A stretch of 64,000 nucleotides of DNA from Guyanagaster necrorhizus (lineage: Eukaryota > Basidiomycota > Agaricomycetes > Agaricales > Physalacriaceae): assembly GCF_019112545.1 (NCBI RefSeq), contig NW_025064882.1, positions 944,928 to 1,008,927 of the forward strand, read 5' to 3'. The notes under the pieces are model-generated. The model saw nothing but the letters and a program-made list of their open reading frames with translations. It was not told the origin of the DNA and made no database searches. The translations under genes and the position numbers were made by a program. Shown here in pieces: positions 24,497-35,557 of this stretch; positions within the stretch are counted from its first letter, which is position 1; every line of letters starts with the position of its first letter.

Positions 24497-26147
24497 CTAG
24501 CTTTGAGTGGTGTCAGCATGCAAGACGGGGAAGCATAAACACACACACAAGTAGAGAATGTACAACTCTCCTGTATGGAGCCCGAGACAAACGCGTCCAG
24601 TACTTTCTTCGAAGGCCAACGATTGGCATGAAAAGATCTCAAACGGCAAAACTAGATGCGAAGGAAGCAGCCTTTCAACAATTGTCGATCCTTTTTGTTC
24701 TGGAGAGAAGGTGCCCTTCATTAGCGTGAACACGTCGGTGTCCCAACGACGTTCCAGCCATACTGCTCGTCGGCCAGTGGTTCCGATACAGACAATATCA
24801 GACATGGCACTAGCTGGAGTGGGGAATACATGCACAGGCACGGCGCCATGGGATCTGGGACACAGCGCACCCTTTTCTGAAGGAAAGGAGAACACCGACG
24901 CGGTTCCTGGACGGTGTAGTGATCCCGCGGAACCATGGAACGATAAGGCTGTCATACGTGGAAAATTGTGGCTCAGATATCCATCTGAAAGAGTATAATC
25001 TGAATCCGCCGGAACATCGTCCGTTTCATATTCTGCAATATACTGGTTGAATGTGTCCAAATCATTCGTGGGGCTGCTGCTTTGGTAAAGACCAGATAGT
25101 CTGGCTATCACCGGAGATAAATCATAGATACGGACGACGAGACGTTCGTGAAGTTTCATCCCAGCGATCACCATGTGGCGCGGGAAGAGCCTAAAGTGAA
25201 CATGGCTGAAATGCTTCTTGAAATCAGTTTTCGAGGGAAGCGCGGAATGACATACACCATACCTCTGGAAGCTTGGGGCTTATTGTTACTTGGCTCCCTG
25301 TTTTGATGCTGAGAACAATGAAACGATATGTCGGCGGATTAAATATATTTTCAAAATACGCAATCGCAACGACGACGATGTCCCCGTATATCTGGACTTC
25401 ACTCGGGGTTCCCTCAGATTTGGCCTGAGAGATCTGACTCATAAGGCGAGGGCAATGGGTCATCGGATGCTCGCCATCCGCGTCGCTCTCAAGCGTGATG
25501 GAATATACTCTGACCTTGCTGTTTTATCGATAAGTAGAATCTAGGTGAAAGCGATTGATGCCTCACGTCGTTCGAATACCATCCATGAGAATGGCAACAA
25601 TAGCATCACGACCGTCATTCTGCATGGACGCAGCAAAGGTCGTAGCGGACGGCACGTCCATCGAAAGATGACGTCGTTCTCTGTCCGGTACACCAATATA
25701 CCAAACAGAGAGGCATAACACGCTTGTGGGGGCACGAGACAGGGTAATTAACCACTGAGATCCTAGAAATTGTATTCGGACGACGATACCGCCGTGCATG
25801 ATGTGGCACATCTTTCTGAGTCGCGAAGCATGTCTGCGCCAGTTGCGCTCAAGACGTAAACCTCGAACCCAAGCTCGATGGAGCTCCGGACCGGAAATTA
25901 AGTGTATGTCCTTGCCAGAAGGAACGTCCAATGGTAGGTGGACATTTATTTGGTGCCAAACATAATCCGTCGAGCCCAATGCGTGAAGGACACGACATGT
26001 CTGCGTGTCATTATTACTGAATGACAAATCTTTGGATTACCAGGAACAGCCACGCACCTGGATCAGAGAAAGCAAGTCTTCGACAGAAACCCGAGCGAAA
26101 ATAGCTAATAAGACATCTTCCGGGAGTGTAAGAAGGAAGGAGATCAT
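24497..26147 (-). CDS. F-box protein with C-terminal beta-propeller-like region
   Basis: Probably a substrate receptor for an SCF ubiquitin ligase. The start at 26147 gives MISFLLTLPEDVLLAIFARV followed by SVEDLLSLIQ, a clear F-box. A splice (donor about 26060, acceptor about 26003) restores TCRVLHALGSTDYVWHQINV, the usual continuation in basidiomycete F-box proteins. The remaining exons give beta-strand-rich sequence (VVRIQFLGSQWLITLSR, GDIVVVAIAYFENIF, RVCLGLHTGELYIL) that fits a propeller, without clear WD signatures. A 48-base intron near 24503-24550 would make the end LYILYF, using the same stop codon at 24497-24499. Agaricomycetes carry very many such F-box genes, so the substrate cannot be guessed. 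Confidence 0.75.
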
Positions 26148-26189
26148 GGAAGTCGTGAACGAAGAGTAGTCGGACAACAAGTTCAAACG

Positions 26190-26227
26190 TTATCTGATAA
26201 AAGCACGAAATTCTTAGATAAGATAAG
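26190..26227. promoter_or_regulatory. GATA-factor site cluster in divergent promoter
   Basis: The 176-base region between the F-box gene and the membrane-protein gene holds an inverted pair (TTATCTGATAA, 26190-26200) and a direct pair (AGATAAGATAAG, 26216-26227). HGATAR is the core bound by fungal GATA factors, which mainly control nitrogen response, iron and light response. The density in so short a promoter is notable. Binding is inferred. Confidence 0.4.
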
Positions 26228-26323
26228 ATTAAGATCGGATTATCACGGCAACGTTGCCGGGTCTGCCGAAGGTTACTCATTTGGCCTCCCCGTTGCCTTT
26301 CAGCTTCCCTGCTCCTAACCACC

Positions 26324-28570
26324 ATGAACGATACCTCTCTTTGCAGCGACGCTACTTACGATATATCAGATTATCCTCAATCTCCTGGAGTGTCTGAGGA
26401 TAGCCTCTCTGACTCTGACTGGCTCGACATCGCCAGCAATCGCGAGTCCGATGACAATGAGTCAGTATCGTCCCAGGACAGTGATCACAATGAGGTACCG
26501 ATACCTCTCTCCAGACGCTCCTCCATGAGCATCGGTAGCTCCAGAGATGGCGAAGTAGATGCTTGGGAAGGCTTTGTTGATGATAGCTCTGATGAAGGTC
26601 ATTTCAACGAATTCGAGTCGATAGGGGCAGTGGCGGACGGTCCAATCATGGGACCCCTCCTCGATTCAGAAGGGGAGGAGCAGCGTGTCAGAGAGGCCTT
26701 AGATCAAAGCATGATAAGCACATTGGGTGCCTCTCGAAGCAGCTCACGTCCCTCTACTGTTCACAGCTCCCTCCGAGACCTGAAGCTGTCTTTTCCCGAT
26801 CCCCTTACCAGTTCTCATGAACAATTGAGCGGTTCATACGACAACGTGTCTTCGTCAAACCACGAGTTACTTTCCTTGGAGGCTGAAGAAGCTTGTACTG
26901 AAGCCATTGTGAATGACTCGTTGCCCGTCGTGGATCCAGGCCTGTTACCCACACCCGAGAGTCCTACAGACACCCGAGATATTGATTTTGGTGATGTGGA
27001 CTATGACATTTTTTTGTATGGCTCTTCGTCCACTGTCAAGTGGACCGTAGTCCACGACTTGCTGCGAAAGGCTTCCGCTGGAGCCGGCATCAGTCTCACT
27101 TCCATTGATCATACGGCCTTAGGCTCTGTGCAATTGCTTCATTTCTCTATTGCGGAGTCCGCAGATATCTTCAAGTCAGTCGCTATTTACGACAGAACTG
27201 GTCAAGATATTGTGCGTATTTCTCATTTCTTTTGTTGACACTAACATCAATACGTCGTAGCCGAGTTCGGAGACTTCTTCGAACCGGCCTTCTCTTGGGA
27301 TTTTTTATCTTCCTTGCGCATCCTTCTCTTTTCTTCCTTTGCATACTTTTCATCTCCCTGTTGCTGCACCTCTTCCGGGCGAAGATAGGGTCGGCCCGGA
27401 TGTTCTTGACCGCGCAGAATCTGCATGGTCTGAACTACGTATACCGGCCGAGAAGGTTCTACATGTGCAGAAGGGCTCACGTTCTCCAGTCCTCTGCATG
27501 GAAGAAATTTCACGGCTTTCTGCTGTTGATGTGTGCAATGGCATGAGACAGATCACTGCCAAGAAGCGTCAAGGCAAAGGACTGTCCGAACATTTTACCT
27601 CCGTCCACGCAGTCACGTTGTATGTCAATTCTCTCCTAATGTTAATATCATCTAGGCTCTAATTCCCGTCTCTAGTTTTGCGCTTCTGTCCTTAATCATC
27701 GGATTCACCGTCAATACTGTGTTTAGCTCAGCTGTGCCAACTCCAACCGCCAGAACGCATACTCCTGCGCCCTTCTTGAATGCATTTACCAACCAATCCT
27801 CCTCGCTCTCCCTGCGCCTTTCTACAAGCATTGCGGTTGTTCCTCAGTCTGCGTCACTGTCTTTGTGCAGTCGAGGTTCCACTGTTATCTCAGCCAGTGG
27901 TAGCACATCGCTGGGACGGATTGCTCAGGCCGCCGATTCTACCCCAGCTATTAAGCACAATGACCCATCTGATGAGTGCGATTGCAAGCCTCTCAGCTGG
28001 TCTGAGAGAATGGGGTTATCAAAGGATGTTGTCATCCGTTCGCCACCACCTGTTACACTGCCCATCGTGGCGCCCAAAGAACTGTCCAAGTCAGCCGAAT
28101 CATTTGCATCGCTCAGCATTCGTGCCGTGGATTCGCTTTCGCTGATCTTGGATTCTACCATGAAGGCATTGATCGAGGCCGTCCAACACGATTTGAAGGA
28201 ACTGATGGAGGCGATTGATGAGCTTTCCCGAGCGATCAGACGGCAAACAGATACCATCTTTGACAAATCCAAATCAACATCTCAGGTTGTGCGGGAGGCT
28301 GTCAAACACCGTCATGAGAGAGCGAAGGATAAAGCGAAGGAATTGAAGGAGTTCGGAGGCCAATTAATATCATATGCAGGAGACACACTGATGGGACGGA
28401 CGCGAGTCGCGCAACAGAAAGCTCATAAGTTGAAGGAGAACATGTTGGCTTCGGAGACGTGGCGAATATACCAGAAATCCCGTGGTCATTGGAAATCGAC
28501 TTTGACGCAAGGTACAGTGGCACAGGAGAGGTCTGAGGAAGGTAAGAGAACGTTATTTAGACGTTCCTGA
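26324..28570 (+). CDS. Single-pass membrane protein with Atg8-interacting-motif-like site; function unknown
   Basis: About 713 residues in three exons (26324-27211, 27261-27619, 27676-28570). Start context ACCACCATGA is good. The N-terminal half is acidic and Ser-rich, with SEDSLSDSDWLDIASNRES (residues 24-42), where WLDI preceded by acidic and Ser residues fits an Atg8-interacting motif. A conserved-looking folded part follows (VDYDIFLYGSSSTVKWTVVH). One membrane helix is visible across the last splice, FALLSLIIGFTVNTVF, at about residues 416-432. The C-terminal third is helical and amphipathic (LKELMEAIDELSRAIRRQT, then Lys/Glu-rich helices). This order resembles ER- or nuclear-envelope-phagy receptors such as Atg39, but I do not recognise the family. 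That role is inference. The gene is head-to-head with the F-box gene. Confidence 0.7.
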
Positions 28571-29051
28571 TTTGTGGTTCCTTTCATTTACATACGGTAA
28601 GAAATGTTCTAGTACTTGTATATCATCACCATGCATCAGCACAATATATGAGTATGGCTATGGCTATGTCAGGGTGTATCTTGTGAGCGGCTTTCGCTCT
28701 GATTAGACAGGCAGAATGTTGCATTTTTGTTCTGGACTGGTAGAGTCAGGGGGCCATCATTGGATGATGTTGATGAGCGGGCAAGCTAAAGTCGAAATAG
28801 TGACGGATGGAACGGAGATTTTCTGCTCACGATTGATGCGGGGGGCAGGGCAGGGTATAGATTCGGTCCTATCACGTCGTAGAGATTTGTGCGCGCAGCT
28901 TTTATTGTCGCGGCTCCGGTCTTAGCCTCCGTGATTATGACAGACAGCCGTCAGTGGGCGCTTCTTATGAGACTACAAAAGGCAGCTTCTCTTCTCCCTT
29001 CTGTCCTGCCCTTCCCTTTATCCTTACCATCAGCTCTAACTGACCTGGACA
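28571..29051. other. Intergenic; dioxygenase promoter
   Basis: About 480 bases with no gene. The last 60 bases before 29052 are C/T-rich, typical of a fungal 5' leader. Confidence 0.4.
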
Positions 29052-32000
29052 ATGCTAGGCTCCATTGAAGATGCAGTCAAGAAGCTCGAGAGCTATGTCG
29101 AGGATCCCTTGGTCAAGCCCTCAGATCTCGTGAGGATCCCCTCTATTGCCATCATTGGCTGCCATTGACACCCACGACAGAAAGCCTATCTCGACGCGGC
29201 CGTCCATACTGAGAGTCTCAACGACCGGTATCTTCTGGTACAACACTGGTTTCATGATATTCCAATGATTTGACGCCGGTCATTTGTCTAGCTTGAGAAG
29301 CTCATTGTATTGATGTCGCGTTTGAGCGAGTCTAAAGAGTCGACGCTTCAGCACCTGTCGGGGACCATACAGGATTTCCTAATTGATACTTGTGAGCATC
29401 CATGATTGTCAAATGCGTTTTCGTGTTCTCATGGTAATATTATAGTATACAAGGACCTACCTCATCCGCCCAGCAGCTATCTTGGCAGCACTCCTACGCA
29501 CCTTGCGGCACCTTCTCAAGTCACCACCACCCCAAATTATGTTGCTCGATCTGCGGACGGTTCCAACTACAACATCCTCTTCCCTGCAATGGGAAAGGCT
29601 GGCGTACCCTATGCTCGCTCCGTTCCAGCTTTGCGCAACATTCCCGCTTCCAGCCTCCCTGATCCCAACCTTGTATTCGACACATTATTGCGTCGTGATG
29701 AGTTCAAGGATCATCCCGGCGGCATCTCCAGTCTATTTTTCGCCTTTGCCGACCTCGTGATTCATAGCTGTTTCAACACAGACTCCAACGACTGGGATAT
29801 CAACAAATCAAGTAGCTATCTCGATCTTAGCATCCTTTATGGATCTTCGGAAGCAGAAGTCGACAGAGTCCGAAGGAAAGACGGTACAGGACGACTGTGG
29901 GAGGATGTGTTTGCCGACAGCAGGTTGCTTTTGATGCCAGCGGCCTCGTGCGCCCTTCTGGTTCTGTTGTGTCGAAACCATAACGTCTGTCTGCGTTCTT
30001 CAAACAGGACTGTTTCAAGCTGATCCTTTTGTGTAGTATATCGCCGAGAAAATTCTTGCCATTAATGAGCATGAAACCTACGCCCAAACCTTCACGGACG
30101 AAGCTAGCCGAATCGCTCAGGACGATGAAATCTTCGCTCGCACCCGTCTTGTCAACTGTGGCTACTTCATGCAAATAATTCTCGGTGGTAAGTAGCTATG
30201 GTATGCAAGATCTGTTAACTCTAAGCCAGTGTTCTTCAGATTACGTAGGTGCCATCCTTGGACTGGTTCGGGATGGACATTCCTGGCGTTTGGATCCTCT
30301 CAAGGTACATAATCTTATATCAACCTCAGCTTGATCTGCATTGAGTTTGCACAGGAAATTCGCCGGTCCGACCATACTTTCTCGCCGCGCGGAGAAGGCA
30401 ATGTTGTATCGGTTGAATTCAACCTCCTCTATCGATGGCACGCTACTCTCTCCCAGAATGACACCCAATGGCTGCAGAATACATTTCGTCAGTTGTTCAA
30501 GAGCCAAGGGACGGCAGAGGTGACATCACTTGTATTCATCTTGCTGGTGACTTTAATTAGGATTTACTCCGACAGGTTACTACTCAAGAGTTCCATACAA
30601 TAGTCAGACAGGCTCTGAAGCCTCCTGATGACATCAGACAATGGACCTTCCATGGGTAACAGACCATCTCTTCGCAAATGGTTTATTAAGACCTGACCTT
30701 TGTCCTAGCCTCTTGCGGGGGAGCGATGGGCAATTCAAGGACGAGGATCTCGCTAAGCTTCTTCAGGATGCGACATCGAACCGAGCGGGCGCCTTCAAAG
30801 CCCGCGGTATTCCCGAAGCGTTCAGAGTCGTTGAGGTAATGGGGATTAAGCAAGCGCGTAGCTGGGGAACTTGTTCGGTGAGTACAGTTTCCCAGAATGA
30901 CGCCGATCTGATCTGTTCCCAGTTGAATGAATTCAGAAAGTTCATAGGACTCAAACGTGAGTGCGACCTTAAATTTGAATGTCTTCAGAAAAAATACCGA
31001 CTAATATTCTCCAGCATACACCAGCTTCCTGGAATGGAACCCTGATAAAGACATTGCCGTTCGTATCAAATTCAATCAAAGCTGTCAGGGGGCGCTGATG
31101 TGTTTCCAGGATACTGCTGCATCTCTATATGGAAACATCGAAAACCTTGAGCTGCACGTACGTCTCTGGCTGCAGTCCTCCTAGTTAATTCCAACATACG
31201 AGATATTCAGGTCGGTCTCCAAGCCGAGCAAGCTAAAGAGCCGGGCCCAGGCGCCGGATTGTGCCCTGGATACACAATTTCGCGTGCCATCCTTGCAGAT
31301 GCGGTATGTCTCACTCGTGGAGACCGTTTCCTGACCGTCGACTTTACCCGTGGGTCACTTTCATTTGTATCTACCCGCTTCACAAACCAACGCATACCCC
31401 TTAGCATTCAACCTCACCGCGTTCGGTTATCAAGACTGCCAATTTGACAAGGAAGACGGTTCTTATGGCGGTCTTCTTACCAAGCTCCTCTTCCGCACCT
31501 TACCTAACCATTATACACCTCGTTCTGCTTATGCACACTTTCCCTTCTTGGATCCAACGTATATGAGGTCGAATTCATGTATCGCACCCCAGGTGATAGC
31601 CAAATATGACTGGAACCGTCACCCTGCGACAGCGACAGTCGCAGTGAACACTTATGATGACGTAAAGGCCATCCTTGGGATTCCGAACATTGAAAGCGAG
31701 AAACGATTGCAAGAGTTGATGACGGGGCATGTACCGAACAGATCTTTGGTGCGCAACTTTATTCCCTGCTACTGCTGAACCCATCTCATATATGCAGATC
31801 TCAAAATATATCACTGCGGACGGATGGACGTCATACTTCGCCCTGACCACTGCAAGCCTCATCAAAAAGAAGTGTTTCGGTCAAAAGAAAAAGAACATCG
31901 ATATTGTGCGAGATGTGATTAACGTTCTTCCAGTCAAATGGATATGTCAAGAACTCGTCCGTGTCCATCTGTCCTCTCTGGCATGAATGCTGACTCACTC

Positions 32001-33156
32001 GGTAATAGGCGGGCTTACCACTTGCAGCTACTAGCTCTGATGACACCTTCACGGCGTCGCAGTACTATGACATGTTCGCTACCGTTGCGCAGTAAGTCCT
32101 TGCGTATTTCTACTTCGTCCACAATATTCATCCGCCCATATTTCAGATACCTCTATGTCAACTTTGATCCTTCGAACGATTGGCACCTTCGTGAAAGTTC
32201 AACAACTACTTACAAGCACTTCTTCGACAAGGTTAAAGGACACCTCGATGCTTTTTCCTCCTGGTTCGCGTCTTCCTCTCGCACCAGCTCTGATCCCGAA
32301 AACCACGCTCAGCTCTTCCTGAAATCCGTATACAAAGCCGAACACAACCTCACGGACGGCAGCCCTGGACACAGCGCGTCTGCTTTGGCCGCCTCCCTAT
32401 TTTGCGAGCTCGTGCCTACAGCGGCACACTTTTCTCAGGCAATTGCGCACGTGGTTAACTATTACCTTGACGTGGAAAAACAGCTGCATAGGGAGGATCT
32501 AGTAAAAAATGCCGGGCTGAAGAGTAAAGCTGGAGATGCGAAGGTCATGCAGTATGTCCGCGAAGCATTGGGTGAGTTTCATGACCTTCGTTTCTTGACA
32601 ATGATTAATTGCTAAACTCGATGCATTAGGTGCGGACCCACCATTGTCCCACACGAGCCGTCTCACGCAGCGCACCTTGCTGCTCAGTAGCAATGCTAAC
32701 GTTAGCTCCGGCACCAAGGTGTATGCAAGCATCATTGATGCAAACAGAACTCGTACAGCCGGTGCTTATCCTATCCTCGGACTTCCCGATTACGGGTAAT
32801 TTGCATTACTAGCTACTTCACGTGCTTGCTAAATATCAATCTCTGCAGCCTTCTTTCAGGACCATTCTTTGATGCAGTATGTTTCGCTCATTTAAATCTC
32901 CTTCTCAAATTCCCTGATATCTCATGCCTCCAGGTGGTACCACGAATCCTGTACGAAATCCTGTCGCTTCCCGGTGTCGCTCTTACGGGGAAATTCAACC
33001 GGTGTGTCCTCACGTCCTTGATCTTTTATTATTTCTTACCCTCCTCCTAGATTCATCGACATGCAGCAGGGCTGCACAACCCAGATGTATTTGAGTGCGA
33101 ATGGCAAGATCATTCCTTGGCCGGATTCTTTGACCATCCAGGTTCGTGTTCAGTGA
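29052..33156 (+). CDS. Ppo-type fatty-acid dioxygenase (linoleate DOX), P450-like half without thiolate cysteine
   Basis: Haem enzyme of the psi-factor oxygenase family, oxidising linoleate to signalling oxylipins that affect development and sporulation. The start at 29052 gives MLGSIEDAVKKLESYVEDP. The animal-peroxidase-like half includes FFAFADLVIHSCFNTDS with a likely distal His, SSYLDLSILYGSSEAEV, SRLLLMPAASCALLVL, and VEFNLLYRWHATLS, whose YRWH carries the catalytic Tyr and proximal His. About 20 short introns. The second half resembles P450 (YLYVNFDPSNDWHLRES; LTQRTLLLSSNANVSSGTKV). Where P450s have the Cys-containing haem loop, the sequence runs VYASIIDANRTRTAGAYPIL and on to PWPDSLTIQVRVQ, and I find no FxxGxHxC-like motif. 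Aspergillus PpoC also lacks the P450 Cys and makes 10-hydroperoxide only. The product here is likely the hydroperoxide, but the regiochemistry is unknown. Confidence 0.85.
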
Positions 33157-33518
33157 TGACTTTTCTTGGCTTTTTCTTATAATTTGTAAAGTTTTCCGCT
33201 TAAATCAAGTGTCAGAAGGGCATATTTCTTCCCCAATAGCATCTTCTTAAATTATTAGATGAAATTGAAATTAGTAATTGCTGCAGAATGGAATCGGCGC
33301 TGTATAATTATTCCCATCGTAAATTGTGCGTCATTGTGTGGATGTGCGTGTAAGAGCCTCTCGTTTCCGACCATGCAATAACATGCGATAAAAAGGTATC
33401 CGATTCTTGGGGTTAAGGTGGTTGTCGACTACTTCCACGAAATGCTTGCCTCCCAGCACCAGATCCGACAGCTGAGGTTGGTGATACCTGGAGGCCTTAT
33501 CACCTATTTTATCGGAAC
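33157..33518. other. Region between dioxygenase and small membrane protein
   Basis: Holds the dioxygenase 3' end and probably the unresolved 5' exon of the next gene. A frame at 33418-33518 is open, but I could not join it confidently to the membrane protein. Confidence 0.35.
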
Positions 33519-34088
33519 GTGGAAGGAGATTTGGATGCTCAAGCAGCAAGAGCAGACTTGGGGCAGGCGCGTGAACCTCTTTGTGGGGAATATTGTTCGA
33601 ATGCTAACAGTAAAAGTCTTTGTAGGACGGCGGCTTTGAGTAGCCTCTTCCTGGGTGTTACGACTATCGTACTATTTTTTTATGTCATGTTGACTCCCTG
33701 GAGGAAGGGAGAAGAGCCAAACGTGCGTAGTCACTACTCGGAGTCCTTATTTTTGACTGACGGAAGTCCTAGTTTCGCTTGTGGAGAAAATCCGGTCTTC
33801 TGTCAACCGTAATACCTGTACGTGTCAGCGGCATGGACTGCGTTGGGCGCCCATTCAACCATACCTAGTTGTTGACATTCTCAATTGTTGGAGGCTGGTT
33901 ACTCTTAGTGGTGACCCTGGGACACTGGTCAGGTCTAGGATACCCGAAAGCTATTGTTGCTGGTACGTGGCTTCAGGTTCATTTTATACTGTCTCATAAA
34001 TTTCTGGTCCGTTGTAGCTTCCGGCCTTTATATGCTGACTTTTGGAATTCTTGGACTGATACCCGCGCCAAAGGTCCCGAGAAAATGA
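33519..34088 (+). CDS. Small multi-pass membrane protein, unknown function (5' end unresolved)
   Basis: Three phase-0 splices join four coding blocks without breaking the frame. These read ADLGQAREPLCGEYCSNANS, then TAALSSLFLGVTTIVLFFYV, TPWRKGEEPN joined to FRLWRKSGLLSTVIP, LLTFSIVGGWLLLVVTLGHW, and ASGLYMLTFGILGLIPAPKV, ending PRK at 34088. Three hydrophobic helices are evident. The basic end could be an ER-retrieval-like tail. Clean splicing and a compositionally normal frame support a real gene. No ATG lies in the open part of the first exon: the first in-frame start-like codon is GTG at 33519, and an in-frame stop sits near 33412. A 5' exon must therefore be spliced on. I do not recognise a named family. 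Confidence 0.5.
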
Positions 34089-34261
34089 AAGCGCCCATGT
34101 AGCATATTTGTAGTGATAAAGGATGTGTTGTATGCGTTCTGTATGGTTTATTGTTGGAGAGTCGGACACCGGCACAGCAACCCGTTTCTGGAATCATAAT
34201 ACTGACCAAGCTCACTTCTCACCGCCATCATCAACCCTATCCTCCTGGTTCTTCTTCTGAT

Positions 34262-35292
34262 ATGTACAATGGGTATGGCGCATCTGGCCCAGCAATCACC
34301 AATAATCCCTTCGTAACCGATCCCACCAACTCAGAGGGTCGCTTTCCTGATATTTCAGGCGCAGACCATGCCAACGGCCAATTCACATCGTGGCTTCAGC
34401 CCAGCGCAAGCTCGTCATACCAACAGCAGCAGCAGACCGGTTTCCAGCAGCAGCAGTATAATTCCAGTTACAGCTCACCGGGAGGGTATATAACCCCCCT
34501 CAGTCCACAGCAAACCTCTGGTTTTGGTCAGCTATGGATGGGCCAGCCTGTGGCATCAGGTCCCCAAGGAAGCAGCTATGGATATTTGCAAGGACCCACC
34601 ACTCAACCACAGTCACAAGCATATAATCCGGTACAACAGCAGCTCCAGAACACCCCCGGTTATGTGGCTCAGTTCGATCCTTATTCATCTGTTGGCCAAG
34701 GATGGGAGGGCTCTACCATAAATCCCACTCCCACCCAACAGCAACCGCCGATTACATCTAAGTCGCCCACAGGCTTTTCACACCCGCGGGAGTACCTACG
34801 CACGCACAAGGCTGAACTCGAGTCGTGGGACACATACGCATGGAAGCAATTGTTGGGCTCATTTGATGCAGTCAAAGATGCGTGGGAGGCAAGGAAGAAG
34901 GAGATGCAGGACAATATTGGGCGGCTCAATGTGCAGATGCAGTATGGAGGTGGTGGATATCATCTTGCGCAGATACAGCAGGAAATGATGCGTCTTCAAG
35001 GGGTAAGTACACATCCAGTTTCGTTTATCCCATTATTCAATGAATAATGCATACAACCCCAGTTGATGAAGGAAGCCGATTTAAACTTCGGTAAGGTTCC
35101 ATTTTTTCGCTCATTTTATACTGACTGGCGTCGTATTGTATCGCAGATTCCGTAGCGGCGTCCTCGTTTCAGATGCACGAGGTGTTTCAGAATTATCGCC
35201 AGTCGGGTGATTTGGCTAGTAAACGTCGTGTTCGGGAGGCTTGCAATGCTGCGCTCACAGCTCTTCCGGATTGGCCGCCACAGATATATTGA
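34262..35292 (+). CDS. Gln-rich protein with conserved helical C-terminus, function unknown
   Basis: 304 residues in three exons (34262-35002, a 28-base exon near 35063-35090, and 35147-35292). The first 170 residues are low-complexity, rich in Gln, Ser, Gly and Pro (SSYQQQQQTGFQQQQYNSS), a prion-like composition. The remainder is helical and rich in Trp and charged residues (HPREYLRTHKAELESWDTYA, KQLLGSFDAVKDAWEARKKE) and ends ACNAALTALPDWPPQIY. The small middle exon keeps frame exactly. I do not recognise the family. A role in RNA or transcription assemblies would be a guess from composition alone. Confidence 0.72.
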
Positions 35293-35557
35293 TTGTGACC
35301 TGCTTTCTTTTGTGTTCAATCTGCGTGGTTGTGTCTTGCAGTACTGTATATTGGCCCCTGCTCATTTCATTTACACCTTAACCCAGTGAAGACGTTATTA
35401 GTATGCATACAATATTCGGATATAAGTTACGATGTACAACATGTGCAATATGAAAGGTATCAAATAATCAGACAGTCTACTCTATAAGAAACTCGAAAAT
35501 GAGTCAAGTTGTCGGACTAGATCTATAGGTATATATACTGTCCGTCAAACATTGCAT

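Noticed and set aside
24370..24642. 90-codon minus-strand frame beyond the F-box gene end
   Set aside because: It overlaps the F-box 3' exon in another frame, and the propeller frame there is better supported.
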